Shown: one piece after another, positions 52,670-60,876 of the stretch
Layout: the number at the start of each line of letters is the position of its first letter
How positions within the stretch are numbered: the stretch's first letter is position 1
DNA from: Parasphingorhabdus litoris DSM 22379
GTDB taxonomy: Bacteria; Pseudomonadota; Alphaproteobacteria; Sphingomonadales; Sphingomonadaceae
Reading direction: 5' to 3'
DNA length: 64,000 nucleotides
NCBI RefSeq assembly: GCF_020906275.1
Contig: NZ_CP086727.1
Location: 1,488,001 to 1,552,000, forward strand
Translations under genes and position numbers: made by a program
The notes under the pieces: model-generated
Told to the model about the DNA's origin: nothing
What the model saw: only the letters and a program-made list of their open reading frames with translations
The model's database searches: none

Positions 52670-53625
52670 CTGGTGTGTTCGGCTTTTTCGATGTGTTTGT
52701 TGGCCGGTAGCAAACGCAGTTTTGTCACGCGGCGATCGTCGGCTTCCAGTATCTCCAACTGCCATCCGCTAGGATGCTCCAGTGTTTCGCCTGGCTTTGG
52801 AATATGGCCGGCCAGCACAAAGGATAAACCGCCGATAGTGTGAACATCCTCGTCAATCTCGGCCAATGCTGGATCAATTTCTTCTCCAACATCATCCAGT
52901 TCCGCCCGGGCATCGGCTTCCCAAACACCGTTGTCGAGGGCTTTTAGCATGGGAATGGGCTCATCATCATGCTCATCCTCAATATCACCAACAATTTCTT
53001 CGACAATATCCTCGATGGTTACAAGGCCTTCGGTGCCGTTATACTCGTCAAATATGATCGCTAAATGAGTGCGCGTCGATCGCATTTCGGCAAGCAGGTC
53101 CAACACCCCCATCGATTCCGGCACAAAACGCGGCTGGCGCAAATATGGGGTGATATCTGTTGGCGGGGTCTCACCCTTGGCAACCAGCGCAAATATATCT
53201 TTTATGTGCACCATACCGATGATCGTATCGAGATTGTCTCGAAAGACCGGGATACGACTATGGCCATGTTCTGAGAATATCTCGACATATTCGCTAAATG
53301 GTGCACTTTCCTCAATTGCGATGATATCTGCGCGAGGAACGGCAATGTCATCGACACGGTTATCACTAAAATGTAGCAGGTTGCGCAGCATCTCCAGTTC
53401 GACTGGGGAGATGTCTTCATCCCCCTTTTTGTCGCTATCGCCATCATTTTCATGCTCATCTATGACTTCTTCGAGCTGTGCGCGTAGCGAATTATCTTCC
53501 GCTTCCCCGAAAACCATGGCTTTCAGGCTGCGCCATATTCGCCCCGGTTCGTCATCCTCGCTACGGGTTGCCGATGAAGATCGATTTCCGGTCCCGTTGC
53601 TGTTGTTTATGTTATCGTCTGGCAT
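52666..53625 (-). CDS. corC: CorC/HlyC family CBS-domain protein
   Basis: A 319-residue cytoplasmic protein with two CBS domains (about residues 85-205) and a C-terminal CorC/HlyC domain (about 225-310). Recognisable parts are DIAVPRADIIAIE, SRIPVFRDNLDTIIGMVHIKDIF, THLAIIFDEYNGTEGLVTIEDIVEEIVGDIEDEHD and IGGLSFVLAGHIPKPGE. The family is implicated in magnesium/cobalt handling. It closes the miaB-phoH-ybeY-corC block. In many alphaproteobacteria the next gene is lnt (apolipoprotein N-acyltransferase); here the convergent MOSC gene takes that place. Confidence 0.93.
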   Translation of the reverse strand: MPDDNINNSNGTGNRSSSATRSEDDEPGRIWRSLKAMVFGEAEDNSLRAQLEEVIDEHENDGDSDKKGDEDISPVELEMLRNLLHFSDNRVDDIAVPRADIIAIEESAPFSEYVEIFSEHGHSRIPVFRDNLDTIIGMVHIKDIFALVAKGETPPTDITPYLRQPRFVPESMGVLDLLAEMRSTRTHLAIIFDEYNGTEGLVTIEDIVEEIVGDIEDEHDDEPIPMLKALDNGVWEADARAELDDVGEEIDPALAEIDEDVHTIGGLSFVLAGHIPKPGETLEHPSGWQLEILEADDRRVTKLRLLPANKHIEKAEHTS

Positions 53626-53645
53626 ATTCTATTCTTAGTCTCATA

Positions 53646-54155
53646 TCATATATGTTGTTCGGCATAGGGATTGGCAATGCCCAAATTCTCTAGTGCTTTG
53701 ACTTCCATTGCTTCCATGATCAATGCATCTGCTTCTACTTGATGGTCATAGCCTAATAAATGCAAAACACCGTGCACCGTCAAATGGGATGCATGGTCTT
53801 CCATAGCAATGGATTTTTCTTTTGCCTCTTGGCTACATATCCCATGTGCCAAAATAATGTCTCCCAGCAGTACTTCGCCATCATCACTGTTTGATAAAGA
53901 TTCCAGCAGATCCTGTTGTACCAGCGGAAAAGACAGCACATTGGTTGGCTTATCTTTACCGCTATAGGCAGCGTTGAGCTCTTGCACTTCATCGTTATTG
54001 GATAGCTTGATACTGATTTCGAGGGCAAAATTCTGTTCTGCCAGATCGCCAAAAGAGGAGACAGAGAATGCCGCCTTTGCTGCCTCTTCGCTTCGTTTTA
54101 GCCAATTAATTTCATCCGACCACTCTGGGCCGGTGTTAAGTTCAATCTGCAGCAT
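53646..54155 (-). CDS. ybeY: Endoribonuclease YbeY (rRNA maturation)
   Basis: YbeY is a metal-dependent RNase needed for 16S rRNA 3' end processing and ribosome quality control. The 169-residue product has the zinc motif HGVLHLLGYDH with all three histidines, and KPTNVLSFPL before it. ATG 54155 is chosen since it begins the conserved MLQIELN strand and has GAAGG seven bases upstream; ATG 54167 is also possible. It begins inside the end of phoH (14-base overlap), so it is translationally coupled, as is usual for this pair. Confidence 0.95.
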   Translation of the reverse strand: MLQIELNTGPEWSDEINWLKRSEEAAKAAFSVSSFGDLAEQNFALEISIKLSNNDEVQELNAAYSGKDKPTNVLSFPLVQQDLLESLSNSDDGEVLLGDIILAHGICSQEAKEKSIAMEDHASHLTVHGVLHLLGYDHQVEADALIMEAMEVKALENLGIANPYAEQHI

Positions 54156-55170
54156 CTTTGCCTTCATAGGCCTCGACAATTTTACCAACCAAGGGATGGC
54201 GGACGACGTCGGATGCACCAAATTTTACCGTGCTGACACTGTCGATATTCTCTAACTTCCCGACGGCATCGGCAAGGCCAGACGTAGCTCCGCCCGGCAA
54301 ATCAACTTGTTTCGGATCTCCGCAGATGACCATACGACTGTTCATGCCGAAACGCGTAAGAAACATCTTCATCTGCGCGGCGGTTGTGTTCTGCGCTTCG
54401 TCTAAAATGACAAAAGCGTCGGCCAGCGTGCGGCCGCGCATGAATGCGATGGGCGCAATTTCAATTTCTCCGCTCTCAATGCGCCGCTCAACCTGCTCGG
54501 CTGGCAACGTGTCATAAAGTGCGTCATAAAGTGGGCGAAGATAGGGATCGACTTTTTCCTTCATATCGCCGGGAAGAAAGCCAATTTTTTCACCGGCTTC
54601 CACCGCTGGACGTGAAAGTATCAAGCGGTCGACAGATCCTGTAATCAGTTGGGAAACGGCCTGTGCAACTGCCAGATAGGTTTTACCGGTGCCAGCTGGG
54701 CCAAGAGCAAATATCATATCATCACGAGCCAGCTTTTCCATATAATCGGCTTGACGCACGGACCGCGGAAAAATCGTCTTTTTCCGGGTCTTGATCATCA
54801 CTTTTGGTGGAGCTGAAATGTCCGCATTAGCCGTTTTTTGTTCGCTTACTGCTTTTGCGGCCTTTGATACACGAGGGTCTGCGACCATACCGATAATGGC
54901 TTCCACGACCGCAGCATCAATTTCCTGACCTTCTTCCAGACGATTATAAATGCCGGTAAGGACATCGCGTGCTTGGGTTGCGGCCTCCTCTTCGCCTTCG
55001 ATTTTCAGTTTGGTGCCACGCGCTGCTATGTAGACGCCCAACCGATTTTCGATGGCGACTATGTTGCGATCATATTCGCCAAACAGCTCGCCCAATATCT
55101 GAGGATCATCAAATTCTACGTCCAGAGTTACCAGCTTGATTTTGTCTTCGGCAATGCTCTTTTTGGCCAT
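54142..55170 (-). CDS. phoH: PhoH family ATPase (YbeZ)
   Basis: A 342-residue PhoH/YbeZ protein, an RNA-binding ATPase partner of YbeY in ribosome maturation. An N-terminal KH-like part (about 10-75) is followed by the ATPase domain with Walker A ALGPAGTGKTYLAVAQAV, LILSRPAVEAGEKIGFLPGDM, Walker B AFVILDEAQNTT and GDPKQVDLPGG. The ATG shares its A with the TAA of miaB (TAATG), and its end overlaps ybeY, so miaB, phoH and ybeY form a continuous coupled unit. Confidence 0.95.
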   Translation of the reverse strand: MAKKSIAEDKIKLVTLDVEFDDPQILGELFGEYDRNIVAIENRLGVYIAARGTKLKIEGEEEAATQARDVLTGIYNRLEEGQEIDAAVVEAIIGMVADPRVSKAAKAVSEQKTANADISAPPKVMIKTRKKTIFPRSVRQADYMEKLARDDMIFALGPAGTGKTYLAVAQAVSQLITGSVDRLILSRPAVEAGEKIGFLPGDMKEKVDPYLRPLYDALYDTLPAEQVERRIESGEIEIAPIAFMRGRTLADAFVILDEAQNTTAAQMKMFLTRFGMNSRMVICGDPKQVDLPGGATSGLADAVGKLENIDSVSTVKFGASDVVRHPLVGKIVEAYEGKDAAD

Positions 55171-56507
55171 TAAGCAGCTTCTCTCTGTATCATTTTGCCT
55201 TGCAAACTATTTGGCCCCGCGCTTTCGATCACGACATCTACCATATCACCAATCGCCAAATTGGGAGCAATGATATGAACGGATTGGAGCCAGGGCGTTT
55301 TGCCGACAAGCTGTCCATCAAGTTTGCCATGGCGCTCCAATAAGATATCTGTGTGCCGTCCTAGCGCTTGTTTGTTAAAATCATGCTGTTGCTCGTTCAA
55401 CAATGCCTGGAGTCTTTGGAGACGTTCATCCATGATTTCCGGTGCAATCTGATCATCCATCACAGCAGCAGGGGTTCCGGGGCGTGGAGAATATTTGAAC
55501 GAGTAAGCTTGAGCATAATTGGCTTCCCGAACCACCGCTAGCGTCTCTTCAAAATCATCATCGGTTTCGCCGGGAAAACCAACAATGAAATCACCGGAAA
55601 TGGCGATATCTGGGCGCGATTTGCGCATCCGTGACAGGATATCAAGATAGCTTTCCGTGGTATGTGAGCGGTTCATCGCTTTCAATATGCGAGCGCTACC
55701 CGATTGCACAGGTAGGTGCAGATAGGGCATCAGCGTTGGGATCTCGCCATGCGCGGCGATCAAGGCATCGGTCATGTCATTCGGATGACTGGTTGTATAT
55801 CTGATGCGCTCCAAACCATCAATGTTATCCAGCGCTCGGATCAATCCGTCGAGGCCCTGTGCCCGACCCTTATCATCTTCACCGGTCCAGGCGTTCACAT
55901 TCTGTCCAAGCAGAGTGATTTCTTTGACGCCGCCATCGACCAGGGCTTGCGCTTCTTTGATCAAATCGCTCCACGGGCGGGAAATCTCCGTGCCACGTGT
56001 GTAAGGAACAACACAATATGTGCAAAACTTGTCGCAGCCTTCTTGTACGGTCAAAAAGGCGGTGGGTCGGACTTGTTTCTTGCGTGTCGGCAGGGCGTCA
56101 AACTTCGATGCCGCAGGCATATCCGTATCGAGCGCTTTTTTGCCTGTTTTGGCTCGTTCGATCAGTTCTGGCAGCCGATGATAAGCTTGCGGTCCCACTA
56201 CAATATCGACACTCGGCGCGCGTCTTGAAATTTCTTTGCCTTCCGCTTGCGCTACGCAGCCGGCGACAGCAATCATCGGACTTTTACCGTCTTTGCCGCG
56301 CAAACGACCGATATCGGAATATACTTTCTCAGCTGCTTTCTCACGAATATGGCACGTGTTGAGGACAACCAGATCGGCATCTTCGCCATTGGCGGCACTG
56401 GCCATCCCTTGGTCAGTAAGCATTTCAGACATGCGCTCGCCGTCATAGACGTTCATCTGGCAGCCGAAGGACTTAACTCGGAATTTCTTAGGATCGGATT
56501 TATTCAT
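55170..56507 (-). CDS. miaB: tRNA-i6A37 methylthiotransferase MiaB
   Basis: MiaB adds a methylthio group to i6A at position 37 of tRNAs reading codons that start with U, using radical SAM chemistry and two 4Fe-4S clusters. The 445-residue product has the N-terminal cluster cysteines in [15 protein letters not shown] and VAGCVAQ, the radical SAM CxxxCxxC in [17 protein letters not shown], and a C-terminal TRAM domain ending about residue 440. The order plsC-miaB-phoH-ybeY-corC is conserved in alphaproteobacteria. Its start is nine bases after plsC. Confidence 0.96.
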   Translation of the reverse strand: MNKSDPKKFRVKSFGCQMNVYDGERMSEMLTDQGMASAANGEDADLVVLNTCHIREKAAEKVYSDIGRLRGKDGKSPMIAVAGCVAQAEGKEISRRAPSVDIVVGPQAYHRLPELIERAKTGKKALDTDMPAASKFDALPTRKKQVRPTAFLTVQEGCDKFCTYCVVPYTRGTEISRPWSDLIKEAQALVDGGVKEITLLGQNVNAWTGEDDKGRAQGLDGLIRALDNIDGLERIRYTTSHPNDMTDALIAAHGEIPTLMPYLHLPVQSGSARILKAMNRSHTTESYLDILSRMRKSRPDIAISGDFIVGFPGETDDDFEETLAVVREANYAQAYSFKYSPRPGTPAAVMDDQIAPEIMDERLQRLQALLNEQQHDFNKQALGRHTDILLERHGKLDGQLVGKTPWLQSVHIIAPNLAIGDMVDVVIESAGPNSLQGKMIQREAA

Positions 56508-56516
56508 AACCGCAGC

Positions 56517-57317
56517 CTATACAACGGGCTCTCCAGACAGGGAAGCGGAAAGCGCCTTGGCAATCCGTCGTTCTGCCTCGGCACAAATAGCCTTCCGATC
56601 CCCAAAATCTGCGGGATCGAATGGCTCAAGAAAATATAATGTCGTCGGGATAACACCGAACCGTGCAAACAGCCGCTTCGCATTTTCAACCGCAGGCTCT
56701 TCGCCAACCCAGGCTATGTCTTTGCTGACCTTACCAAAATTCAGCAGCATAGGCTGCACTTTGGTCGGTTTCGGCGGCGGTGCCATGGCTTCAAACAAAG
56801 AAGGCTTAAAGGGTAGCAAGCTATGCCCGTCGGTCGTCGTCCCTTCAGGAAAAACAGTTATCGGATATTTTTCCTCAATAGCTTCGCGAATAATGTCGAT
56901 TTGCCCGCCGACCTGCATCCGGTCTGTTCGGGATACAAAAATTGTTTTGTTGATGCGGCACAGCCATCCGATGATGGGCCAACTGGCTATACCATCTTGC
57001 GCCACAAAGGTGCAGCCCGTTACGCCGGCAATGACCGGAATATCAAACCAGCTCACATGGTTAGAAACATAGAAAACATCATGTTTGAGGCGATGGCCTT
57101 CTGTTTTGATCAAAGCACCGCAATTGGTGGCGACAAGCCACAAGAAAAAACGTGGCCATGGGGAGGGTAGACGGAAAAGCCTCCATAGATAATGCATCGG
57201 CAGGCAGATGGCCAAGCTCAATATTATGCCTAACAGGCGTAGTCCGATAAGTAGCGCCCCAACCACCGAATTTGCGATAGAATTTGTGTCAGCTCTTTCG
57301 GTCAGAGGATACGCCAT
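56517..57317 (-). CDS. plsC: 1-acyl-glycerol-3-phosphate acyltransferase (PlsC-like)
   Basis: A 266-residue membrane-bound acyltransferase of phospholipid synthesis. It has an N-terminal membrane helix pair, the catalytic NHxxxxD in VSNHVSWFDIP, the region CRINKTIFVSR and the substrate motif FPEGTTTDG. The start is ATG 57317, which lies 28 bases inside the end of fur in another frame; a longer frame to 57365 would overlap fur further. The overlap implies coupling to fur translation. It is followed nine bases later by miaB. Confidence 0.92.
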   Translation of the reverse strand: MAYPLTERADTNSIANSVVGALLIGLRLLGIILSLAICLPMHYLWRLFRLPSPWPRFFLWLVATNCGALIKTEGHRLKHDVFYVSNHVSWFDIPVIAGVTGCTFVAQDGIASWPIIGWLCRINKTIFVSRTDRMQVGGQIDIIREAIEEKYPITVFPEGTTTDGHSLLPFKPSLFEAMAPPPKPTKVQPMLLNFGKVSKDIAWVGEEPAVENAKRLFARFGVIPTTLYFLEPFDPADFGDRKAICAEAERRIAKALSASLSGEPVV

Positions 57318-57720
57318 AAAGTTCCATGCGATGATCGACCAGTCGGTACCCGAGTTTTTCAGCAATCACCTTTTGCAAGGCTTCCAATTCGGGGTCGACA
57401 AATTCAATTACCTTGCCGGTTTCAACATCGATGAGATGGTCGTGATGAGCTTCCGGAACGGCCTCATAGCGTGCCCGCCCGTCGCCGAAATCATGACGAT
57501 CAAGGATGCCGGCTTCTTCAAACAGGCGAACGGTACGATAAACGGTCGCTATTGAAATACGGGAATCAACGGCAGAGGCCCGCTCATGCAGCGTTTCTAC
57601 ATCTGGATGATCGTCAGCATCTGAAATAACCCGGGCAATGACCCGGCGCTGTTCCGTTATCCGCAAGCCTTTTTCGGCACATAGCTTTTCAAGATCAATT
57701 TTGTCTGGCATCTGCTCCAT
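57289..57720 (-). CDS. fur: Fur family metal-responsive regulator
   Basis: A 143-residue Fur-family repressor with a winged-helix domain (LRITEQRRVIARVI, VSIATVYRTVRLFEEAGI-type helix) and a metal-binding dimer domain with HHDHLID. The CxxC pair that binds structural zinc in E. coli Fur (HLICLDCGKVIEF) is replaced by HLIDVETGKVIEF, as in alphaproteobacterial Fur/Mur proteins. The target metal, iron or manganese, cannot be told from this. Possible starts are GTG 57729, ATG 57720 and ATG 57711; I use 57720. A terminator of mucR lies just upstream, so fur has its own promoter. Confidence 0.92.
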   Translation of the reverse strand: MEQMPDKIDLEKLCAEKGLRITEQRRVIARVISDADDHPDVETLHERASAVDSRISIATVYRTVRLFEEAGILDRHDFGDGRARYEAVPEAHHDHLIDVETGKVIEFVDPELEALQKVIAEKLGYRLVDHRMELYGVSSDRKS

Positions 57721-57759
57721 CCCGTTCACTTACTAATACTCTATTATTGCTGGATAATA

Positions 57760-57798
57760 AAGCAAAGGGAAAACTGCGATATTTTTCGCAATTTTCCC
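57760..57798 (-). terminator. Terminator after mucR
   Basis: On the minus strand GGGAAAA-T-TGCGA (57798-57786) pairs with TCGCA-G-TTTTCCC (57779-57767), with one mismatch and a six-base loop, followed by TTTGCTTT. Confidence 0.85.
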
Positions 57799-57826
57799 AT
57801 CGCTTAAATCTATCGAAACGTGATGT

Positions 57827-58240
57827 TTAGCGTTTTTTCTTTTTCTTGCCTAAGCCTATGGCTTTAGCCAATTCTCTGCGCTGTTCGGCATAGTTGGGGG
57901 CGACCATCGGGTAGTTGCTGGGTAGACCCCATTTTACCCGATATTCATCTGGTGTCATGCCGTAATGGGTCATCAGGTGCCGTTTCAACATTTTCAATTT
58001 CTTGCCGTCTTCCAGGCAAACAATATAATCCGGCTTTATCGATGATTTGATGGGAACCGCCGGGTCAGGGCGAGCCTGTTGTGCAGCTTTTCCAGACAAG
58101 TCAGATAGTGCGCCATGTACATTATTGATAATGAGCGGCAGATCTGAAACGGCGACGCTGTTGTTACTAACATGTGCAGCAACGATGTCTGACGTGAGCG
58201 CGATTAGCGTCTCATTCAGAGCAATATCTTCCTCTGTCAT
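57827..58240 (-). CDS. mucR: MucR/Ros family transcriptional regulator
   Basis: A 137-residue zinc-finger regulator of the MucR/Ros family, which controls envelope, polysaccharide and cell-cycle genes in alphaproteobacteria and binds AT-rich DNA. The zinc site is in YIVCLEDGKKLKMLKRHLMTHYGMTPDEYR (Cys, Asp, two His), followed by KWGLPSNYPMVAPNYAEQRRELAKAIGLG and a basic tail. AGAGG precedes ATG 58240. MucR proteins often repress their own gene; the 124-base AT-rich gap before it is a fitting place for such sites. Confidence 0.95.
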   Translation of the reverse strand: MTEEDIALNETLIALTSDIVAAHVSNNSVAVSDLPLIINNVHGALSDLSGKAAQQARPDPAVPIKSSIKPDYIVCLEDGKKLKMLKRHLMTHYGMTPDEYRVKWGLPSNYPMVAPNYAEQRRELAKAIGLGKKKKKR

Positions 58241-58364
58241 ATTTACCTCTTTGTGCGACTTTTATGTCTTTGAGCAATTTTTTGCTGCGTGGCTATTTGC
58301 ACGCGAGTCCGCAATTATCAACGGACAAACTATATGTTGTGTAGATTTTACGTTGCATCAAGAA

Positions 58365-58877
58365 TCAAAGTAACATTTTATAGGTAATCGCATCAAATTT
58401 TTCTTTGTTGTCTCCCGTGTAGTAAGCGCGACGAAGTCCAATTTTCTCAAAACCAACTTTTTGATACATGGTTTGTGCTGGATTGTTCGAACGTACCTCT
58501 AAAAAGAGAGCTGCAATCCCGTTTTCAACGGCATTTGTGATAACCTGTTTCATGATCGTCTCGCCAATACCATTATTTTGATATTGGGGATCTACTGCTA
58601 TCATCAGCAATTCTTCTTCATCAGCGACTTCCCTGCTAATGGCAAAGCCACATGGATTTTGGTTCCAGCTGGCAATCAATAACAATGTACCTGGTAAAGA
58701 TAGCATGGACCGGCATTGATGTTCATTCCAGGATTCTCCGTATGTGCTGGAAAAAGCGGTTTTCATAATCCGCATAACAATATTCAGCTGGTCATAGCCG
58801 CCATATTCAAGATCGACGGAACTCTCTCGCTTGATCGGCGCGGTGTCAGTTTCAACATCGGTGCCTGGTTCAGACAT
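58365..58877 (-). CDS. rimI: Ribosomal protein alanine N-acetyltransferase RimI
   Basis: A 170-residue GNAT enzyme; RimI acetylates the N-terminal alanine of ribosomal protein S18. The acetyl-CoA motif is LLMIAVDPQYQNNGIGETIMKQ (about 91-112), followed by LFLEVRSNNPAQTMYQKVGFEKIGLRRAYY with the conserved Arg-Arg-x-Tyr-Tyr. The assignment rests on that signature and on position three bases after tsaB, the usual partner. The N-terminal 20 residues are a polar extension. Confidence 0.93.
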   Translation of the reverse strand: MSEPGTDVETDTAPIKRESSVDLEYGGYDQLNIVMRIMKTAFSSTYGESWNEHQCRSMLSLPGTLLLIASWNQNPCGFAISREVADEEELLMIAVDPQYQNNGIGETIMKQVITNAVENGIAALFLEVRSNNPAQTMYQKVGFEKIGLRRAYYTGDNKEKFDAITYKMLL

Positions 58878-58880
58878 GGC

Positions 58881-59507
58881 TTACCCTTGCTGTGCCGGTT
58901 TTGCATCTGGCGCCCGGCCATAGACGGGCCTGGCTTGCAGATATTCATAGTCATGCGCCAATTGGCTGGTTTTAGCAGCATCAGGCAAGATGGCAGAACA
59001 GCCTATATTGCTGGCTAAGCTACTAAGGGATTGCGCAGCCGAGCCTGCAAAATGGTCCGACTTTGCATTCCGCAGAGCGAGTTCCGGCGAAAGCGAGAGA
59101 AGATCATCCACCGGGCTGCCATCACTAGAAAAATTCTGCACGAAATATTCGCCATGACCGCCGATCATTGCAACATAAACAGGAATAGGATGTTCCATTT
59201 CAGTTAAGGCCTGTGCAGCGACAAGGTGAAGACTCTGATATCCAGAAATCTCTGCATGCCAAGCCATGGCTAATGCTTTTGCGGCAGATAGACCGATGCG
59301 GACGCCGGTAAAGCTTCCTGGACCGCAGTTTACCATTATCTGGTCAGCGCGGCCTTTATTCGGCAACCGTGCTATCATGGGTATGAGTTTCTCCGCATGG
59401 CCGCGGCCAATCTCTTCATATATATTGGCGACGAGCTGTCGGTCTTCGAACAGCGCTACTGAACAGGCTGTTGTAGCGGTATCAATAGCGAGAATATGCT
59501 TGCCCAT
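58881..59507 (-). CDS. tsaB: tRNA threonylcarbamoyladenosine synthesis protein TsaB
   Basis: TsaB, an ASKHA-fold protein, helps TsaD form t6A37 on tRNAs reading ANN codons. The 208-residue product starts LAIDTATTACSVALF, has GRGHAEKLIPMI and the signature VNCGPGSFTGVRIGLSAAKALA. It precedes rimI by three bases, the standard pair. The tsaD gene is not in the window. TsaB is the scaffold partner and lacks catalytic residues. Confidence 0.95.
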   Translation of the reverse strand: MGKHILAIDTATTACSVALFEDRQLVANIYEEIGRGHAEKLIPMIARLPNKGRADQIMVNCGPGSFTGVRIGLSAAKALAMAWHAEISGYQSLHLVAAQALTEMEHPIPVYVAMIGGHGEYFVQNFSSDGSPVDDLLSLSPELALRNAKSDHFAGSAAQSLSSLASNIGCSAILPDAAKTSQLAHDYEYLQARPVYGRAPDAKPAQQG

Positions 59508-59524
59508 TGGCTTTGCACAGACCG

Positions 59525-60118
59525 TTAGATGATCGCGTTGAATTTATCGAAGTCAGGACGCGGACTGCGATCAAAAATTGTTTCGGGGTCACCATAACCA
59601 AGGGTTGAAATGAAATTCGATTTCACATTTGGCTGGTCTTTGAAAAACGCCTTGTCGACGGCATCATTATCAAAACCGGACATTGGGCCAGTGTCGAGAC
59701 CGATTGCCCGGGCTGCCAGTATGAAATAGCCCCCCTGTAGTGAACTGTTGCGCATTGCATGTACTTTGCGACCATCAGCATCCCCGGCAAACCAGCTTTT
59801 CGCATCATCATGAGGGAATAGCTCGGGCAGATGCTCATGAAAATCATAGTCCATGCCAATGATTACCGAGGCAGGGGCCTTCAAAATCTTGTCTTTGTTG
59901 CCTGGACTCGAACAGTCTGCGAGGCGTTGTTTGGAGTCCTCACTATGGCACCATATCATTCGCGCAGGCAGCATGTTCGCGCTGGTTGGTCCCATTTTCA
60001 TGAGATCCCAAATAGCGTGAAGCTGTTCAACTGTGACAGGCTTGTCATGATAGCCATTATAGGTGCGCGCGGTTCGAAAAAGTTGATCCAATGCGGCATC
60101 ATCAAGTGGCTGATTCAT
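59525..60118 (-). CDS. Nitroreductase family protein, RutE-like (malonic semialdehyde reductase)
   Basis: A 197-residue FMN-dependent nitroreductase-fold protein resembling RutE, which reduces malonic semialdehyde to 3-hydroxypropionate. Typical parts are LFRTARTYNGYHDKPVTVEQLHAIWDLMKMGPTSANMLPAR, then NSSLQGGYFILAARAIGLDTGPMSGFD and STLGYGDP. The rest of the rut uracil-degradation genes are not present, so the physiological substrate is open. GGGGAA precedes ATG 60118. It lies 17 bases before tsaB in the same direction. Confidence 0.9.
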   Translation of the reverse strand: MNQPLDDAALDQLFRTARTYNGYHDKPVTVEQLHAIWDLMKMGPTSANMLPARMIWCHSEDSKQRLADCSSPGNKDKILKAPASVIIGMDYDFHEHLPELFPHDDAKSWFAGDADGRKVHAMRNSSLQGGYFILAARAIGLDTGPMSGFDNDAVDKAFFKDQPNVKSNFISTLGYGDPETIFDRSPRPDFDKFNAII

Positions 60119-60153
60119 AGGTTCCCCGTTTTATTAGTTTAACGATAGCGCGG

Positions 60154-60726
60154 TCAAGCAGCCCTGACTTCAACCACTTCCGGCACATAGTGTTTGAGCA
60201 ATGACTCAATACCATGTTTCAGCGTTGCTGTTGATGATGGGCATCCTGCACATGCACCTTGCATTTTCAAGAAAACCACGCCTCGGTTAAAACCACGATA
60301 AATGATATCGCCGCCATCATTTGCGACTGCCGGACGTACTCGGGTTTCGATCAGTTCTTTAATCTGCGAAACAATATCAGCGTCTTCAGGATCGTCATGG
60401 ACTTCTTCTTCAGGTGGAATATGAATTTCCCCGGCTGATCCCGGTTTGAATAAAGGCAATCCGGCAGAGAAATGATCAAGCAAAATGCTCAGAACCTGTG
60501 GTTTGACATCGGACCAATTTGACCCAGGGCCAGCGGTAACCGAGACAAAATCTGAACCAAAGAAGACCCCGGTGACATCGCCCAAAGTGAACAAGGCCTC
60601 TGCCAAGGGAGAAATCTCGGCATCTTCTGGTGAAGCAAAATCCCTGGTTCCATCCGTCATAACGGCTTGGCCCATTAGAAATTTGAGCGTCGAAGGGTTC
60701 GGGGTTTTTTCGGTTTCGATAAGCAT
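60154..60726 (-). CDS. NifU family Fe-S carrier (Nfu type)
   Basis: A 190-residue Fe-S cluster carrier with an N-terminal Nfu_N domain (MLIETEKTPNPSTLKFLMG start, VTGVFFGSDFVSVT) and a C-terminal NifU domain with the cluster-binding CxxC in MQGACAGCPSSTATLKHGIE. It delivers 4Fe-4S clusters to target proteins; MiaB and CysH/CysI in this window are examples of clients in the cell, by inference. ATG 60726 is chosen because it begins at the conserved domain; the frame extends to 61002 without similarity. It is divergent from the M16 peptidase gene. Confidence 0.94.
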   Translation of the reverse strand: MLIETEKTPNPSTLKFLMGQAVMTDGTRDFASPEDAEISPLAEALFTLGDVTGVFFGSDFVSVTAGPGSNWSDVKPQVLSILLDHFSAGLPLFKPGSAGEIHIPPEEEVHDDPEDADIVSQIKELIETRVRPAVANDGGDIIYRGFNRGVVFLKMQGACAGCPSSTATLKHGIESLLKHYVPEVVEVRAA

Positions 60727-60876
60727 ATTCAATATGTGGGAGTAATTGGCCGACCTATCAAGGTCAAAATACGCCACCTTGATCAAAATATGCGTTCTTG
60801 GTGATAAGTTTTTTGTATGATCCAGGGAGGCGTTATTCACTGGCCAGTAAGATATGCTCTGCGTATAACTGGCTCT